A stretch of DNA of 64,000 nt from Filosporella fistucella (taxonomy: Eukaryota; Ascomycota; Leotiomycetes; Helotiales), in assembly GCA_030077755.1 (NCBI GenBank), contig JAQJZZ010000021.1, positions 186,001-250,000 of the forward strand, written 5' to 3'. The notes under the pieces are model-generated. The model made no database searches, was not told the origin of the DNA, and saw only the letters and a program-made list of their open reading frames with translations. The position numbers and the translations under genes were made by a program. Positions 10,488-22,320 of the stretch are shown here, in pieces (the stretch's first letter is position 1; the number at the start of each line of letters is the position of its first letter).

Positions 10488-11422
10488 GGTAAATCTTATT
10501 GATAACCAAATTACTTTTACTTTATTTTATGTTTTTGGTCTAAGCAATCTATATAAGTATGCCTCTCACTATTCTTTTTATTTCTTGCAATTTAAACTAG
10601 CAATACGTAATTTACAGGCGTTTTCCTACAAAGAGTTCTTTTGGGAGAGCAAATACTACGATGCTTGATTATCTGATTAAGCGAATTCCGAGTGCGGCCA
10701 GCAAAAACTTCGACCATTCCCATACTCGTACAACCAACGTCATTTTTTCGGTCTCCCCTGAGTGAGTATATCATTTTCTCCTAAAGGGGGTCACTTGCTA
10801 CCTCACTTCCACACATTAGACGATTTTTGTTCTGAAAGCGGTGGCATCCGAATTTTCTACCACTACTGGAGCTTTCTCCATGGCTAGCAAAGACAGGAGC
10901 TTGATTTAAAATTTCTAGCTACCTTAGTTTCCTTGCGCACCTGAAGAATTGGGCAAACAAAACAGGAAAGTTTGCCATCTAACTTCCAGCCAAACCGTCC
11001 GACTTCTTAAGCCATATCATAATCAAATTCCGCTCCCTATGGAGTTCCCATATTTTTCAAAAATACCGCAACATATGCTGCTGGGAAATGATAGCATATT
11101 GGCATCGCCCACAACCTCAACAGGAGGTTTCGTGACATCATCAAGTGCCATACAATTGAAATTGATCTCGGGGGGTATTTCACGGCATATACGGGTTTGA
11201 ACGGGCCATCATGCCAAAATCTGATCCGCTGCAAGATGCACATGAGTTCTCTCAATGTCAGAAGTTCGAAACCTTGTTCGTATCTCCCAGCCAAATGGCT
11301 ATCCTGCCGGAGCACCCCGCTATCGATAAGACCAAACTACATTCTTTTGATGACCCGATTCCACTCGACATCTTGTCGACATTCCTCACCCTTTCTCATA
11401 CAACTCACTATCACTCTACATT
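10488..11422. other. Intergenic region, no gene seen
   Basis: About 0.9 kb, AT-rich near the tRNA and becoming C/T-rich toward the next start codon. No coding exon was recognised. Confidence 0.4.
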
Positions 11423-12401
11423 ATGGCACCTTCACGAACTTCACCTGAACCACGCTTTCAGTCACAGGGTCTTACAAAAGATCAATTGGCATCGTTTGAA
11501 GAAGATGGCTATCTCATTCTGCCAAATGCGCTTTCCCCAGAAACTGTATCGGAACTGCTCACCGAAACCCACTCACTTCTTGACAACTTCTCCTTAGATG
11601 ACCATCCTATGACCAGATTTTCTACCGGCGAAAGCAGTGAGCATGTTGGAGATGACTATTTCCTTACCAGCGGAGACAAGATCCGCTTCTTCTTCGAAGA
11701 AGGTAAATATTTTACCGTCACTGTTAAATGCCTACTTACGTCTGCTAGATGCATTTGATGTTGCTGGGAACTTGACGAAACCAAAAGCCCGAGCAATAAA
11801 TAAAATTGGCCACTACCTCCATGCCCTCTCTCCACCATTCGCATCCCTTCTCGCCCCTCAATCGAACCACTCTCCATCTGCCATCGCTCGATCACTCGGC
11901 TTCAGAGCCCCACAGTGTTTGCAAAGCATGATAATTTGCAAGCAGCCAGAAATCGGCGGTGCAGTCCCTCCACATCAAGACTCTACATTTCTATACACAG
12001 ATCCGCCTTCTGCAGTGGGATTTTGGTATGCCTTGGAGGATGCCACTCTGGAGAATGGATGTTTGAGCTTTTTGCCCGGAAGTCATAAATCTGCAGAAAT
12101 CGGGAAGCGATTTGTACGGAAACAAGATGGAACAGGGACAGAATTTGTGGACAACACATCAGCGAGGTTTCCGGTTGGCAAGCAATATGTGAAGGCTGAG
12201 GAGACAGGAGAATACGTGCCTGGAGAAGTCAAGGCTGGAACACTTGTGCTGATACATGGAAATTTATTACACAAGAGTGAGAAGAACGTCAGTCAGAAGG
12301 GCAGAATCATCTATACATTTCATGTAATCGAAGGGGAAGGAGTAGCATATGACGAACGAAACTGGCTTCAACCTCCCCAAGAGGGGTTCACAAAGTTATG
12401 A
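11423..12401 (+). CDS. Phytanoyl-CoA dioxygenase (PhyH) family protein
   Basis: Two exons (11423-11702, 11749-12401) with a 46-nt intron give 310 residues, close to human PHYHD1. The N-terminus has the family start LTKDQLASFEEDGYLILPNA. The iron ligands are visible as PPHQDSTFLY (His and Asp) and HGNLLHKSEKN (distal His); GFWYALEDATLENGCLSFLPGSHK is the usual strand region between them, and GRIIYTFHVIEG holds the arginine expected to bind 2-oxoglutarate. The protein is therefore a likely Fe(II)/2-oxoglutarate-dependent oxygenase; its substrate cannot be read from the sequence. It is convergent with DPH4. Confidence 0.88.
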
Positions 12402-12739
12402 GAGCAGAATATGAAAGCTACTCACAAAGAGAGTAGAACATGACTCGATTGGATAAGGACACAAGGCTGCCCCTCCAGCATCCATACAGAAGGACTCGTG
12501 TACATGTACGTATGCATGCAAGCTTTTCAAGATGTGAAGGTTCAAGAGCTGGGCATAACGGCTGCCAAGAAAAGCGTCCTGAGCTGTTACTGGTGAGCGC
12601 TAGTGTAGAATCGTCTGCCTGTTGAAGCCGCGACCCGCAGTACTGTTCAAAAATAGAATCATGACAAGTTACGGAGTACTTCAGAGTCTCGAGTTCAGCG
12701 TAGAATTAATAATCAACCGAATCGGAATTGCTCGAGAGG
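12402..12739. other. Convergent 3' region, no gene seen
   Basis: About 340 bases between the 3' ends of the PhyH gene and DPH4. Probably the two overlapping 3' UTRs; nothing else was recognised. Confidence 0.4.
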
Positions 12740-13342
12740 TCAAGCTCGACTGCACTGGCCGAGCAAACTGGTGGAGGGGTTCGGGATTTTCGCAGGGATG
12801 GCAGTGTCCTCCGAATCCTCCTGCCCATCAAGCTCCGCGTTATCCTCTACGACGCCAAAAAGGACTCTCAGCCAAATGCTACAACCTTGACACCCAATGC
12901 TGATTTCTCCTTCATCTGCTGCCGCCTCGAGGTCTTCTTCTCTAATCAAGAATCCGCGGATGTCGCCACATCTACAGGACCGATACCATACTCCTTCTGC
13001 TTCGTCGGCTGTCAAGTCGTCTAGATCGACAGTGTCAACACCGATAAACCATTTGCTATCTTCTGTTCCTTTATGCTGGAGCTTCAATTTTGAGTCGTAC
13101 TGAGCACGAGATGTAGGATTTGATAATGTATCGAAAGCTTCCGTAATTTGATCAATCGAGAATGTTGCTCCATCTCCCCTATTGGGCTGTAGGTTTGCGT
13201 TCGTCACCGGAAACCTTGACGACTTGTCAGGATGATGTAGTAGGAGAGCTCGTCGGTAGGCATTTCGAATCGTTTGCGCTGGAATGCGCGCACTCGAATG
13301 GAAGGAGCTGGGTAGACCAAGAACTTGATAGTGTGTTGGCAT
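12740..13342 (-). CDS. DPH4: Diphthamide biosynthesis J-protein Dph4
   Basis: A single exon of 200 residues. The N-terminal J domain begins MPTHYQVLGLPSSF and contains the obligatory HPD triad in ALLLHHPDKSSR, ending in FDTLSNPTSRAQYD. The C-terminal half is a CSL (DPH-type) zinc finger with the CRCGDIRGF and GCQGCSIWLRVLF cysteine pairs. This J-plus-CSL order defines Dph4/Jjj3, which supplies iron-binding and Hsp70-stimulating functions for the first steps of diphthamide formation on elongation factor 2. Divergent from the C2-protein gene, with about 670 bp between starts. Confidence 0.92.
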   Translation of the reverse strand: MPTHYQVLGLPSSFHSSARIPAQTIRNAYRRALLLHHPDKSSRFPVTNANLQPNRGDGATFSIDQITEAFDTLSNPTSRAQYDSKLKLQHKGTEDSKWFIGVDTVDLDDLTADEAEGVWYRSCRCGDIRGFLIREEDLEAAADEGEISIGCQGCSIWLRVLFGVVEDNAELDGQEDSEDTAIPAKIPNPSTSLLGQCSRA

Positions 13343-14008
13343 GTGGCTGGGATGGCGGAAATCTGCTCATCAAGGTCGTCAGAAAATCGACTAGATATGT
13401 CGTAGGAAAGAAGTTATTTTTGTGCGATTTGAGGAATTTGTTAATCGAGTGAAGTATTCCGGGAGCGGTTCCTAGCCTTTGCACTACCGGCGGCGTCTAC
13501 CCCTGCCCTGTCAACCACGCCCACGCCCCCGTGTGACGAAGTAAACAACGACGATCAGGGAGAAAGCCACAAGTAAATGATCACATTAACAGCAGGTACC
13601 AGTACCTTAAAATTAAAGCATACCTACCATAACATGACTATGCGTGCTTATTGCGATTAAGAGCCGACCGTGATTCTTAGTAGAAATCCTTGTTCTTTTA
13701 AACTCGACCTTCCCCAACCTCTCTTTCGAGATTCGGATGTTCAGCCACCGTGATTTGAGACTGGTGTTCCCTCCCTACCTCATGCAGATGCAACACAATC
13801 AACATTCAACCATTCGTACTTCTTCTACTTCTCCACCTTCATTGCTAGCTGTCCTACGCATGTAATTAATCGTGCAGCTTGGCATTTTACAATTGCTTCA
13901 ACAATGCTCATCTAGAGCCTCAAATTTCTTCGTAAACAAGTCGTCATCGCCAAACTCAGCCACCATCACAACAGAGACGTCCGACTTCAACATCAACCTC
14001 GACGAACC
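13343..14008. other. Divergent promoter region DPH4 / C2 protein
   Basis: Non-coding. It carries C/T-rich tracts (13730-13850) typical of fungal promoters upstream of the plus-strand gene. Confidence 0.45.
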
Positions 14009-17000
14009 ATGGCGATGAAATCTAAGGTCAATGGCCTCAACACCATGCATACTGCTGGTATTTTCTCGGATATGACCGTTGATGGTCCAGAAATTGGGAC
14101 TCTGGTCGTAATTGTTGATCGCGCGAAGAATCTGCCTAATAGGAAAACAATTGGGAAGCAGGACCCTTATTGCGCCGCCAGACTGGGAAAGGAAGCAAAA
14201 AAGACAGACACTGATCGTCGAGGAGGGCAAACGCCAAGATGGTAGGACAATGTCTGATTTTAATTTTGCAAGGCTAATCACTTTTCTAGGGACCAAGAGC
14301 TCCGATTCACTGTCCACGACTCCCCAGACTATTATCAGCTCAAGGTCTCCGTATTCAACGATGACAAGAAGACAGACTTGATTGGAGAGACTTGGGTTGA
14401 TTTGAAGGATGTTGTTATCCCAGGCGGAGGGCAAAATGATTTGTGGCACAATTTGGGCTGCAAGGGCAAATATGCTGGAGAGATCCGAATCGAAATTACG
14501 TACTACGACACAAGGCCCAAACAGGAGAAGCCAGAGAAAGTGAAGCAGGCCGGTGTGAACGGGGTTGAGGATCCAAGGGATTCTCTCAAAGGTCCTAGAC
14601 AACCAAAGGCTCCCATCAAGAAACGACCACTGCCTTCAGATCCTGTAACAGGTGCTCCAGCTCCAGTTGTTATACCGGATCACGTTCAAACCCCGCCCCG
14701 AGGTTTCCCTCCTTCACCAACAGTAGCTCCGGACTATGGGCAGACACCTCCACGCGGTTATCAGTCTCCATCTGTTGTCTCTGATCATAGCCAAACGCCT
14801 CCGCGAAATTACCAGAACCCACCATCTGCAATTCCAGAGCACATCCAAACACCCACTCGCGGGTATCAACCACCGTCATCCATTCAAAACACTGTCCAGA
14901 CACCCACAAGAGGATACCAGAATTCCCCTTCTGCGCTCCCAGAGCATGTTCAAACACCACAGAGAGGTTACCAGAGTCCCAGCTATATACCAAATCAGTC
15001 GCCCCTTCAAAGTGTTGAATACAATACTCAGCCGTCGCATTTTACAACGTCACAAGCCTACGACAGTTCACCTCAAGCTGCCGGATATGGTCAATCGCCT
15101 GGTGGATTCTCTACAGCACAAACTCATTCACCAATACCTGATAATAGATATGATTTATACGACTCTATGCCCAGAAATGGCTACTCGCATGGGGACGAGA
15201 GTGACCGGTATGAAGATGAGAACATTGATCCACGAGACCATTATAACTCGCAGCAAATGTATGAACTCCCTCAGCCAGACGAATATGGATCCCCACCCAG
15301 TCCAGGTGGTCCCCCTCCACCTCCTCCAGCCCATAGAAGTAGGAACGGTAGCAGTCACGTCAGTCCCGCCCCGCCAATGAACACGCATGGGAGCTACGGT
15401 TTTCCAGATCCTCGGATATCCAACCAGTACAACACCCCGCCGCACGAAGCTCATCGCCATTCGATGCCGTCATACTCCCAGAATAATTCATACCAAGCCT
15501 ATAGTCCTGATAGGGAACAAAACCAGTTCCGCAACTCTACCAATGGAGGTTATCAAGATTCCCCACCTCGCCATCATTCATACGATGCTAGATATAATAA
15601 TGACCACGGGTCGATGCAACCAACTGTTGAAGACGCACCACCCTCGCCAGGAGGTGGGAACTATGGAGGGCACAGAGTCAGTGGCACTCGCAATTCTGCG
15701 TTCGATGACAGAAGATATGATCAAGTTCCTTCCCCTGCACCGCTTAACCTCAGTGGCCGAGGAAGTGCTTCTTCTGGCAGAAATAGCACGTCAACGCCAA
15801 ACTATCAGCCATCGGGGAGTTCTCTAGGATATACTTCCAACAACTCCCAAGTCTCCTATCGAGAACGCTCAAGAGATAGATCGCATACCAATGGCTCTGT
15901 TTCATCACGAAACTCCTACAATCCTCAAGAACAACGACCCCGAGGACGGTCTCAAAATGAGATGGCTACCACTTACGGGTTACCACCTGTCCCCGCTACA
16001 TTGGTAGCTGGAATGGACCCCACCATCGCGCAAGAGATTTCTGACCGCATCTATGATGAGAAAAGAGCAAGCTTCAGTCAAAGTTCTGGATACAATGCTC
16101 GTGGCAGGACGAATGATCCGTACCAGCACAATGGACGAAAGCTTCTTTCCTATCACGAGCCTGCTAATGTTCCATTCGTCCCGGCTGCAGCAACATATGA
16201 TGATCGCCAAAGCAGGTTTTCGACAGCTACAGTTCCGGTCGTCAAGCCTAGAGCTATTTCTCCGGATCCTCGTCGCGTGCCAGTTCGGAAATCTGTCAGT
16301 CCATCGCCAGCACCTTCGGAAGATCAACGACGGCTATCTGGCATACCATTTGGACCTGATTCATACAATGCACTGAACCCAAGTGTTTCCGGGTCCAAAT
16401 CCGCAACCTCGTTGAGTGCTGCGTATGACACTAAACCTATCGATCCGGACGCGAAAATCATAACTCACGATGGCCGTGAGGTTGATCCAAGTGATCATAT
16501 TCCTGAATCTAATTATGCTCCTCTGCTCGAAAAGAAAGGACCGAAGCAGCAGCAACAGCAGCAACAGGCAGATCGCGGCTACCACTCTCCGCAGAACCAG
16601 CAGCCTCTCTCATCCACTGGCCGTCGACCACTGAGACAAGCCGGGAGACCTCAATCAATGGCAGCTTCTTCGCCTATCTACATTAATAACGCATCTCCAG
16701 ATCCAGCTACGCCAACTTCTCGCAATAGGTTGCAAAAGAAATCAAATCGAATGTCGGCTCAGCCAGCACCGCATTCAAGCCCTTTGGCACCCCTCACGCC
16801 ATACCAGGATAACAGCTACACACCGAAAAGTCAGCCGAGACGTGGTACCATGGACTATCATCCTAATGAAAACTACTCACCTCACTATGGAAATGGTGGT
16901 GGGTATCGGGGTACTGCCGGACCTCCACCGATTCCGGACAAAGTTCCAATAGCTATGAGTGGCCCTCCTCAGCCAGCGGGTGCCGATGCTTGGGCGTTAC

Positions 17001-17056
17001 TGGAGGAGATGAAAAACATCGATTTAGGAAGCGGGCGGGCTCGGCGTCGCTATTGA
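14009..17056 (+). CDS. C2-domain, proline-rich Inn1/Fic1-type protein
   Basis: Two exons (14009-14241, 14290-17056) give 999 residues. Residues ~27-150 form one C2 domain: GTLVVIVDRAKNLPNRKTIG, KQDPYCAARLG, then FTVHDSP, LKVSVFNDDKKTDLIGET and YAGEIRIEITYYD. The remaining 850 residues are disordered and rich in Pro, Ser, Gln and Tyr, with about six copies of a 16-18-residue motif centred on QTPPRGYQ (bases 14672-14995), a PPPPPPA run and a short polyGln. One N-terminal C2 with a PxxP-rich tail is the layout of Inn1 (budding yeast) and Fic1 (fission yeast), which couple the actomyosin ring to membrane ingression through SH3 proteins such as Hof1/Cdc15 and Cyk3. That role is inferred. Confidence 0.82.
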
Positions 17057-18300
17057 TGGCTTCCATGATATTATGTGCCAACAATGTTTTATTTCTTTCT
17101 TCGCTGCACTCTTTATTTTATGTTTTACATGATCCAATGGTTAGGGGTAATGGGTTGAGAGCTCGAGGGGCGGCTCATATGATTTCCATACTTGCATATA
17201 GTTTGTCGGCGTTTTGCACTGGGATTTAAACAGGATGGTGGTCAATAGATGGGGGGTCGCCAGGGGCAGGCGGCTCCATGTAACGGATACAAATGAACAT
17301 TCAAATTTCTACTGTTCAAGATCTCACTGTTGCTGTAGCTTACCTTTTCATCTCCGTCCTAATCCAGTGAAGAGCGGTTAGACTGGTAAGGGATAGTGCC
17401 CAGTCTGGCCTAGTGGTCTTTCATGACTTCCTTGTTAGTGTTGGTGTTTCTATTTAGCCTCAACCACGACCTTCTCTCTCGTAAGTCAGAGAAAGGTATA
17501 CACACCTGTATCGAGTATATCCTGAAACAAATAATGGTTTGAATCACCTCGCATTGATGCCCGGGGCTTCCGTTGTCGGCATGTAATGTCCTCTTTGTCT
17601 TGCAAGCTTCTATACCATTTGGGACTTTCACTGAACGCGAAATACTGCAAAATACCGATGCATTTATTAACTCGGTTACGGTGAGATGTTTGTAGGTCAG
17701 CTCGCGGTGTATGATGACTGACATTTTCCGGCAAATGTCATCTTTTCTAAGGTCTAGCAAGTGCTGGAATTTTACACTCACTACAGGATGCCTCGAAACC
17801 TTAGGGAGCATCCACTGTCTAAGTAGCCGGAGATGGCAAAAGCAGTGAGACGGCCAGTCAATTTCCTTTGCCTCTCACCTGAAGCACCCGTTCCGTACGT
17901 ACTACGTTCAGCATGGAACACATAGCGATTGGCTGCGTGGCATTGTGGCCGACGTACCATATTTAGATACGGGCCCTTCTTTCCGCAGCCATTACCGCTT
18001 CAAACCTGATGCCGACACTCACTGACTGTGCAGATCCAAATGTAGGATGACTGCTAATCTACCTTACGATGTGCCTAAGAAGCAGGCCTCCGGTGGATCG
18101 GGCTCAACTCATTTTCGACTTGGCAATCTTTTGCTATGATTCCATGTATATAGTCAGTGCTTGACTTCTTTTCCTGTGTCATAACTCAACCCTCGATACT
18201 TGTTATAGTTTTGGAGAGACTCAATATTCTTATCGCCCTCGAATTCATCACGAAAACCTCCCTAAATTCCTCACTTTCCTTACTCGAATTCAACTCAGCT
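17057..18300. other. Intergenic region, no gene seen
   Basis: About 1.2 kb after the C2 gene. A 133-codon open frame on the minus strand (17410-17811) has no recognisable domain and is not called. Confidence 0.35.
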
Positions 18301-19960
18301 ATGGGCCATCACATAGAAGAGCCCAGAGCCATTGGGGAAGTCCTTCGGGATGCAGAGACAGAGAGACAACTAGACTTTATCAACAGTTTGTATGCCATGG
18401 GGATGTCGAAACATCTTGATTTGCGACAGGTATGCTTGAAACATGTGCACTTCTCGAATCTACTAGATAGGCGCTGATGATTAAAGCTTGTGGTGGTTGG
18501 TTACCAAAGCTGTGGCAAGAGTTCAGTGCTACAAGCAATAACAAGACTTCTATTTCCAGTCGACGATAAAATGTGCGCGGTATTCCCCACCGAGGTAACA
18601 CTTCGGAGAAGCTCAGGTCCACGCCAAATATCTTTTGCTGTGGAATGGGATACAAGTGAAGGTGAAGGCGAAAGGGATCTCGAATGCCCCACAGGAATTT
18701 GCGATACGGCTGCAGAATCGACAGAATTTAGAGGCATTTTATTCGATGCTTGTGGCGGTATGTAGTATTTGACATATATGCGGCTAGTCAATTGAATTCT
18801 CTCTAGGCGCGAAGCCTCATGGGGACGTTTCCAAATAATACAGGCCATTACATGATGAAACCTTGCAAATTCGAGTCAAAGGACCTGGGGAAATCGATCT
18901 CACTGTTGTCGATCTTCCAGGACTTGTCAATGGTTCTTTTGCGTATCAAATTCTCAAATCGTGAGAGTGTGACTAATGGCTTCGGTTTCACATGAATCTC
19001 ACGCCATTTCTCGAAAAATTGTTCTAAAATACACTAAAATAGACAAAGTATTGTCCTATAAGTCGAATGAGTTGTTTTCTCTGCTGCAGCCAACATGACT
19101 GACAGCAGACAATAGTGCTGTAGCGCATCCAGCAGATCCAGAGACTCAAGAAGTTTTCCAGATACTAAGAACAATACGAGATAAAGAAACCAGGGTGATC
19201 TGCGTGATTACAAAATGTGACAGAAAACAAGAGAGGGCAGAGAACTGGGTGAGCTATGCGATCACGTTGAAGTGATTCTCAAATCATGCTAACTGACGGT
19301 GGATGCTTGACACGATCAGAAATGTGGCAAATGCTGGGAACAAACACTATTTGCAGCGAGGCTGGTTCCATCTAATAAATCGACTGCCCACTGATCTCAA
19401 CATTAATAAACCCTGAGCGAGACGTTCGAGAGACCGAATTCTTCAGACAGGGGATATGAAATGCTCTGGAGAAGCCGGATAAACTCGGAATATCCAATCT
19501 GAGGTCGGCACTCATCAAAATGCACAACGCCCATATCAGCAAAAATATTCAAACTCTCATCCTGGAGATTAGTCGGAAAATCGAAAAATGTAAGTCTGAT
19601 CTTGCCCGCCTTGGTTTCCCACGCTCGACGCTAAACAGCAACTGAGCTGCATGGTGTCGTTGTCATCGAAGTTCTCCAAGCACTCTGCAGATGCTCTGGA
19701 CGGCGTCTACCACAATATGCCTACTGGTGACTCGGTCAGAATCAGAGTTACCTTCCAGATATCTTTGAAACTATTGAAAATGAATGTAGTCCACTTGGAC
19801 GTCCCTTGGAAATGATCGAGAGCAATCCCAATGGAGTTTCGTCATTCTAGCCGCCTGCCAGCTCAGCATTATCACGCGGTCAAAATCGCTTGAAGCTGCT
19901 GCAAGTGAAAGGCTTCCGGGGTACTAGGTGCGGGAGTGATGCGGAAGTTATGCAAGAGCC
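18301..19960 (+). pseudogene. Decayed dynamin-like large GTPase gene
   Basis: Fragments of a dynamin-family GTPase lie in order. There is an N-terminal piece from ATG 18301; the P-loop GYQSCGKSSVLQAI and switch I FPTEVTLRRS at 18490-18615; the G3 motif VDLPGL near 18910; the G4 motif ITKCD near 19210; and NPERDVRETEFFRQG near 19410. Plausible introns explain some gaps, but in-frame stops interrupt conserved stretches: TAA at 18836-18838 just before the YRPLHDETLQIRV segment, TGA at 18962-18964, and TGA at 19457-19459 in the stalk region. The 3' end fades into non-coding sequence with no GED domain seen. Fungi often carry extra Mx/Vps1-like dynamins beside the essential ones; this looks like a dead one. 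Confidence 0.72.
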
Positions 19961-20242
19961 GGCATACGAGAGTGGACCGAGTACGAAATATATGTCCTGC
20001 GAACATGGCGAGTAGAACGGCACCTGTCATTCAAAATTCTCAGGTGCCGTTCTGCAATATTACAAACAAAGCCTGGATGTTAACACATGAATTACAAATG
20101 CCTGCTATGCATGACTCTCTTCAAGTATTGCGGAAAATGGCATCTACTTATAGCCTCCGCGGCCTTATATTTTGACCTCTAGCATTACGTTCTCTCACCA
20201 CAATCACATCGAACATACCTAAAAACTTCCCGATCGAAAACA

Positions 20243-21355
20243 ATGGTCAAAGTAGCTGTTGCAGGTGGCAGTGGAGGTGTTGGCCGAGCTATTGTTGAGG
20301 CTCTCAAGCAGCAGAAAGAGCATGATTTCATCATTCTAAGCCGAAATGTAATTGAAATTATCTTACCTCCTGTTCTTGGGTTATCTTTGTATTTACACAG
20401 AACAGGAAAACCCAACTCTTGAGGCTGAGGCTGGAGTTAAGGTGGTAAAGATAGACTACACCAATGTTGCATCAGCACAGAAGACCCTCGAAGACAACAA
20501 AATTCATACTGTCATTTCAGCATTGAGCATTCAATCGCCAGAGCACAGTGATGCACAGCTCAATTTGATTCGTGCCGCCGCCGCCGCTTCTTCCGTGAAG
20601 AGATTCGCTCCGAGCGAGTTTGGGATTCCATATGAAGAGAGGTCAGTTCAGATCCCGCTCCAAAAGAAATCAAGTTACTGATAGTCTGGCAGACATGCAG
20701 CAGTATTGCCACTTGTTGCGTTCAAGTCCGCAGCTCTCGCTGAACTTCAAAAGACCGATCTCGAGTACACTCTATTCATCAATGGGTTCTTCATGGATTA
20801 CTTGGGGATGCCCAAAGTCAAGAGCTATCTCACACCCATCGTCATTGTGTTGGATTTCCAGCACAAGGTTGCTGGTATACCAGGATCGGGCAATACCCCA
20901 GTAGTTTTCACTACAACCAAAGACGTGGGAAAGTTTGTGGTCGCGAGTTTGGGCCTGGAGAAATGGAGTAAGATAAGTATAATGGTTGGTGACAGAAAGA
21001 GCTGGAATGAGATCCTCGTTATTGCAGAGAAAGCAACAGGTATACTGATCTCACAATATTGCTATATGGTTGAAACTTCTTCTGATTTTATATAATTCTA
21101 GGTACTAAATTCCAAGTCTCTTACGACTCGGTGGAGAAGCTGCAGAAGGGTCAGATCACAGAATTGCCTACCCACGTTCATGTGTATCCGTTCTTTCCAA
21201 AGGAAGCTCTCCAAGGCATGTTGGCCATATTTGGGAATTGGTTTGAGAGCGGAGAGTTCAACTTTTCCGCCTCTCAAGGAGTCTCACTCAATGAGAAATT
21301 TCCAGATATTGCACCTGTTACTATGGAACAAATCATCACTGAGGCTTGGACTTAA
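20243..21355 (+). CDS. NmrA-like NAD(P)-binding protein
   Basis: Four exons (20243-20347, 20406-20641, 20693-21039, 21102-21355) give 313 residues. The N-terminus VKVAVAGGSGGVGRAIVEAL is a Rossmann fold with the GGxGGxG dinucleotide loop. It is followed by VISALSIQSPEH, then SVKRFAPSEFGIPYEE, the family signature of NmrA/isoflavone-reductase-like proteins, and TTTKDVGKFVVASLG. These atypical short-chain dehydrogenases act either as reductases or as redox-sensing regulators; no catalytic Lys or Tyr position can be assigned with confidence. The first acceptor was chosen at base 20405 (AACAG) because it alone keeps the frame. Convergent with the trehalase gene. Confidence 0.85.
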
Positions 21356-22320
21356 AGTTGGGCTGGAATTAGGCTCAGAGTTTCACAGAGGAGCGAGAAC
21401 ATTTGTGCTCCCTTCAGCTTTATCACTCGAATCTCAGATGTTTCCATGAACCTGTTCAAAGCATCTAATCCCTTCACTCAATGATTTTGAAACCTAACTT
21501 GCTAACATGTCTCGTGTGAAGTCGAAGCCGAATATATTTGGGCTATTCTGTTGAAACATTCTTCTTCCTCTGCGTTTGAATTTTAATCTATGAATGTACA
21601 AACCAAATCTGCTCCTAGCTAGCTGTCACAATAGCCTAGGGCTTTTAGCCCGCCTCCGTGTACTCAAAAGCTCGTTCTTTGCACCCTGCCAAATGACCCC
21701 AATCTTTAGCGCATTATACTACAACCTGCAACACCACTAGTCTCTGGGACAATGAGGCAGGTTCAATCCACAAAGTGGATTGTTCATGCCTTTGCTATGT
21801 GACCCTACTCTAAACCACACCATCGATCTAGTACAATGTTTCTATGAATATAGCGGAACTTCTTTATGCTTTCTCCTTTGGTTATTTTACTTCTATGCTG
21901 TGGCGCTTTTATACCTCCTTATTTACAGACTCTAACAAAGGTGAATCGAATCTCTTCTTTTTCAAATATGGATTAACTTCCCCAAGCTTAGAAAAGAGTC
22001 GCTAAGCTCAAAACTTCAGATAGTGGCTTTGCTTCTATTGCTAGGGCTACTGAAGGATGAAGATGTCCAATCTTGTGGCAGGATTTAGGACATGAATCTG
22101 CCAAGACTTGAAGCTATATATACATATCCGCCAATGTCCCGAAATGTAGAAAACAATTCGCAATCGAAAAACATCTTAAAATTCCTGTCACAATCGATCC
22201 CATCCAAAACATCTGGGCTTGTTTCCAGCTTTTTTCTCTCACATTCTCTCTCGTGCCCTGGGTATATAACTACCGCTAAAATCTTTCACAAAATCCAAAT
22301 CCATCGCTTCGTCTGGACAT
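21356..22320. other. Intergenic region between convergent genes
   Basis: About 1 kb between the 3' ends of the NmrA-like and trehalase genes; larger than usual for convergent fungal genes. No coding exon was recognised. Confidence 0.4.

Noticed and set aside
17410..17811. 133-codon open frame on the minus strand
   Set aside because: No recognisable domain, weak codon structure, and no splice signals linking it to another exon.
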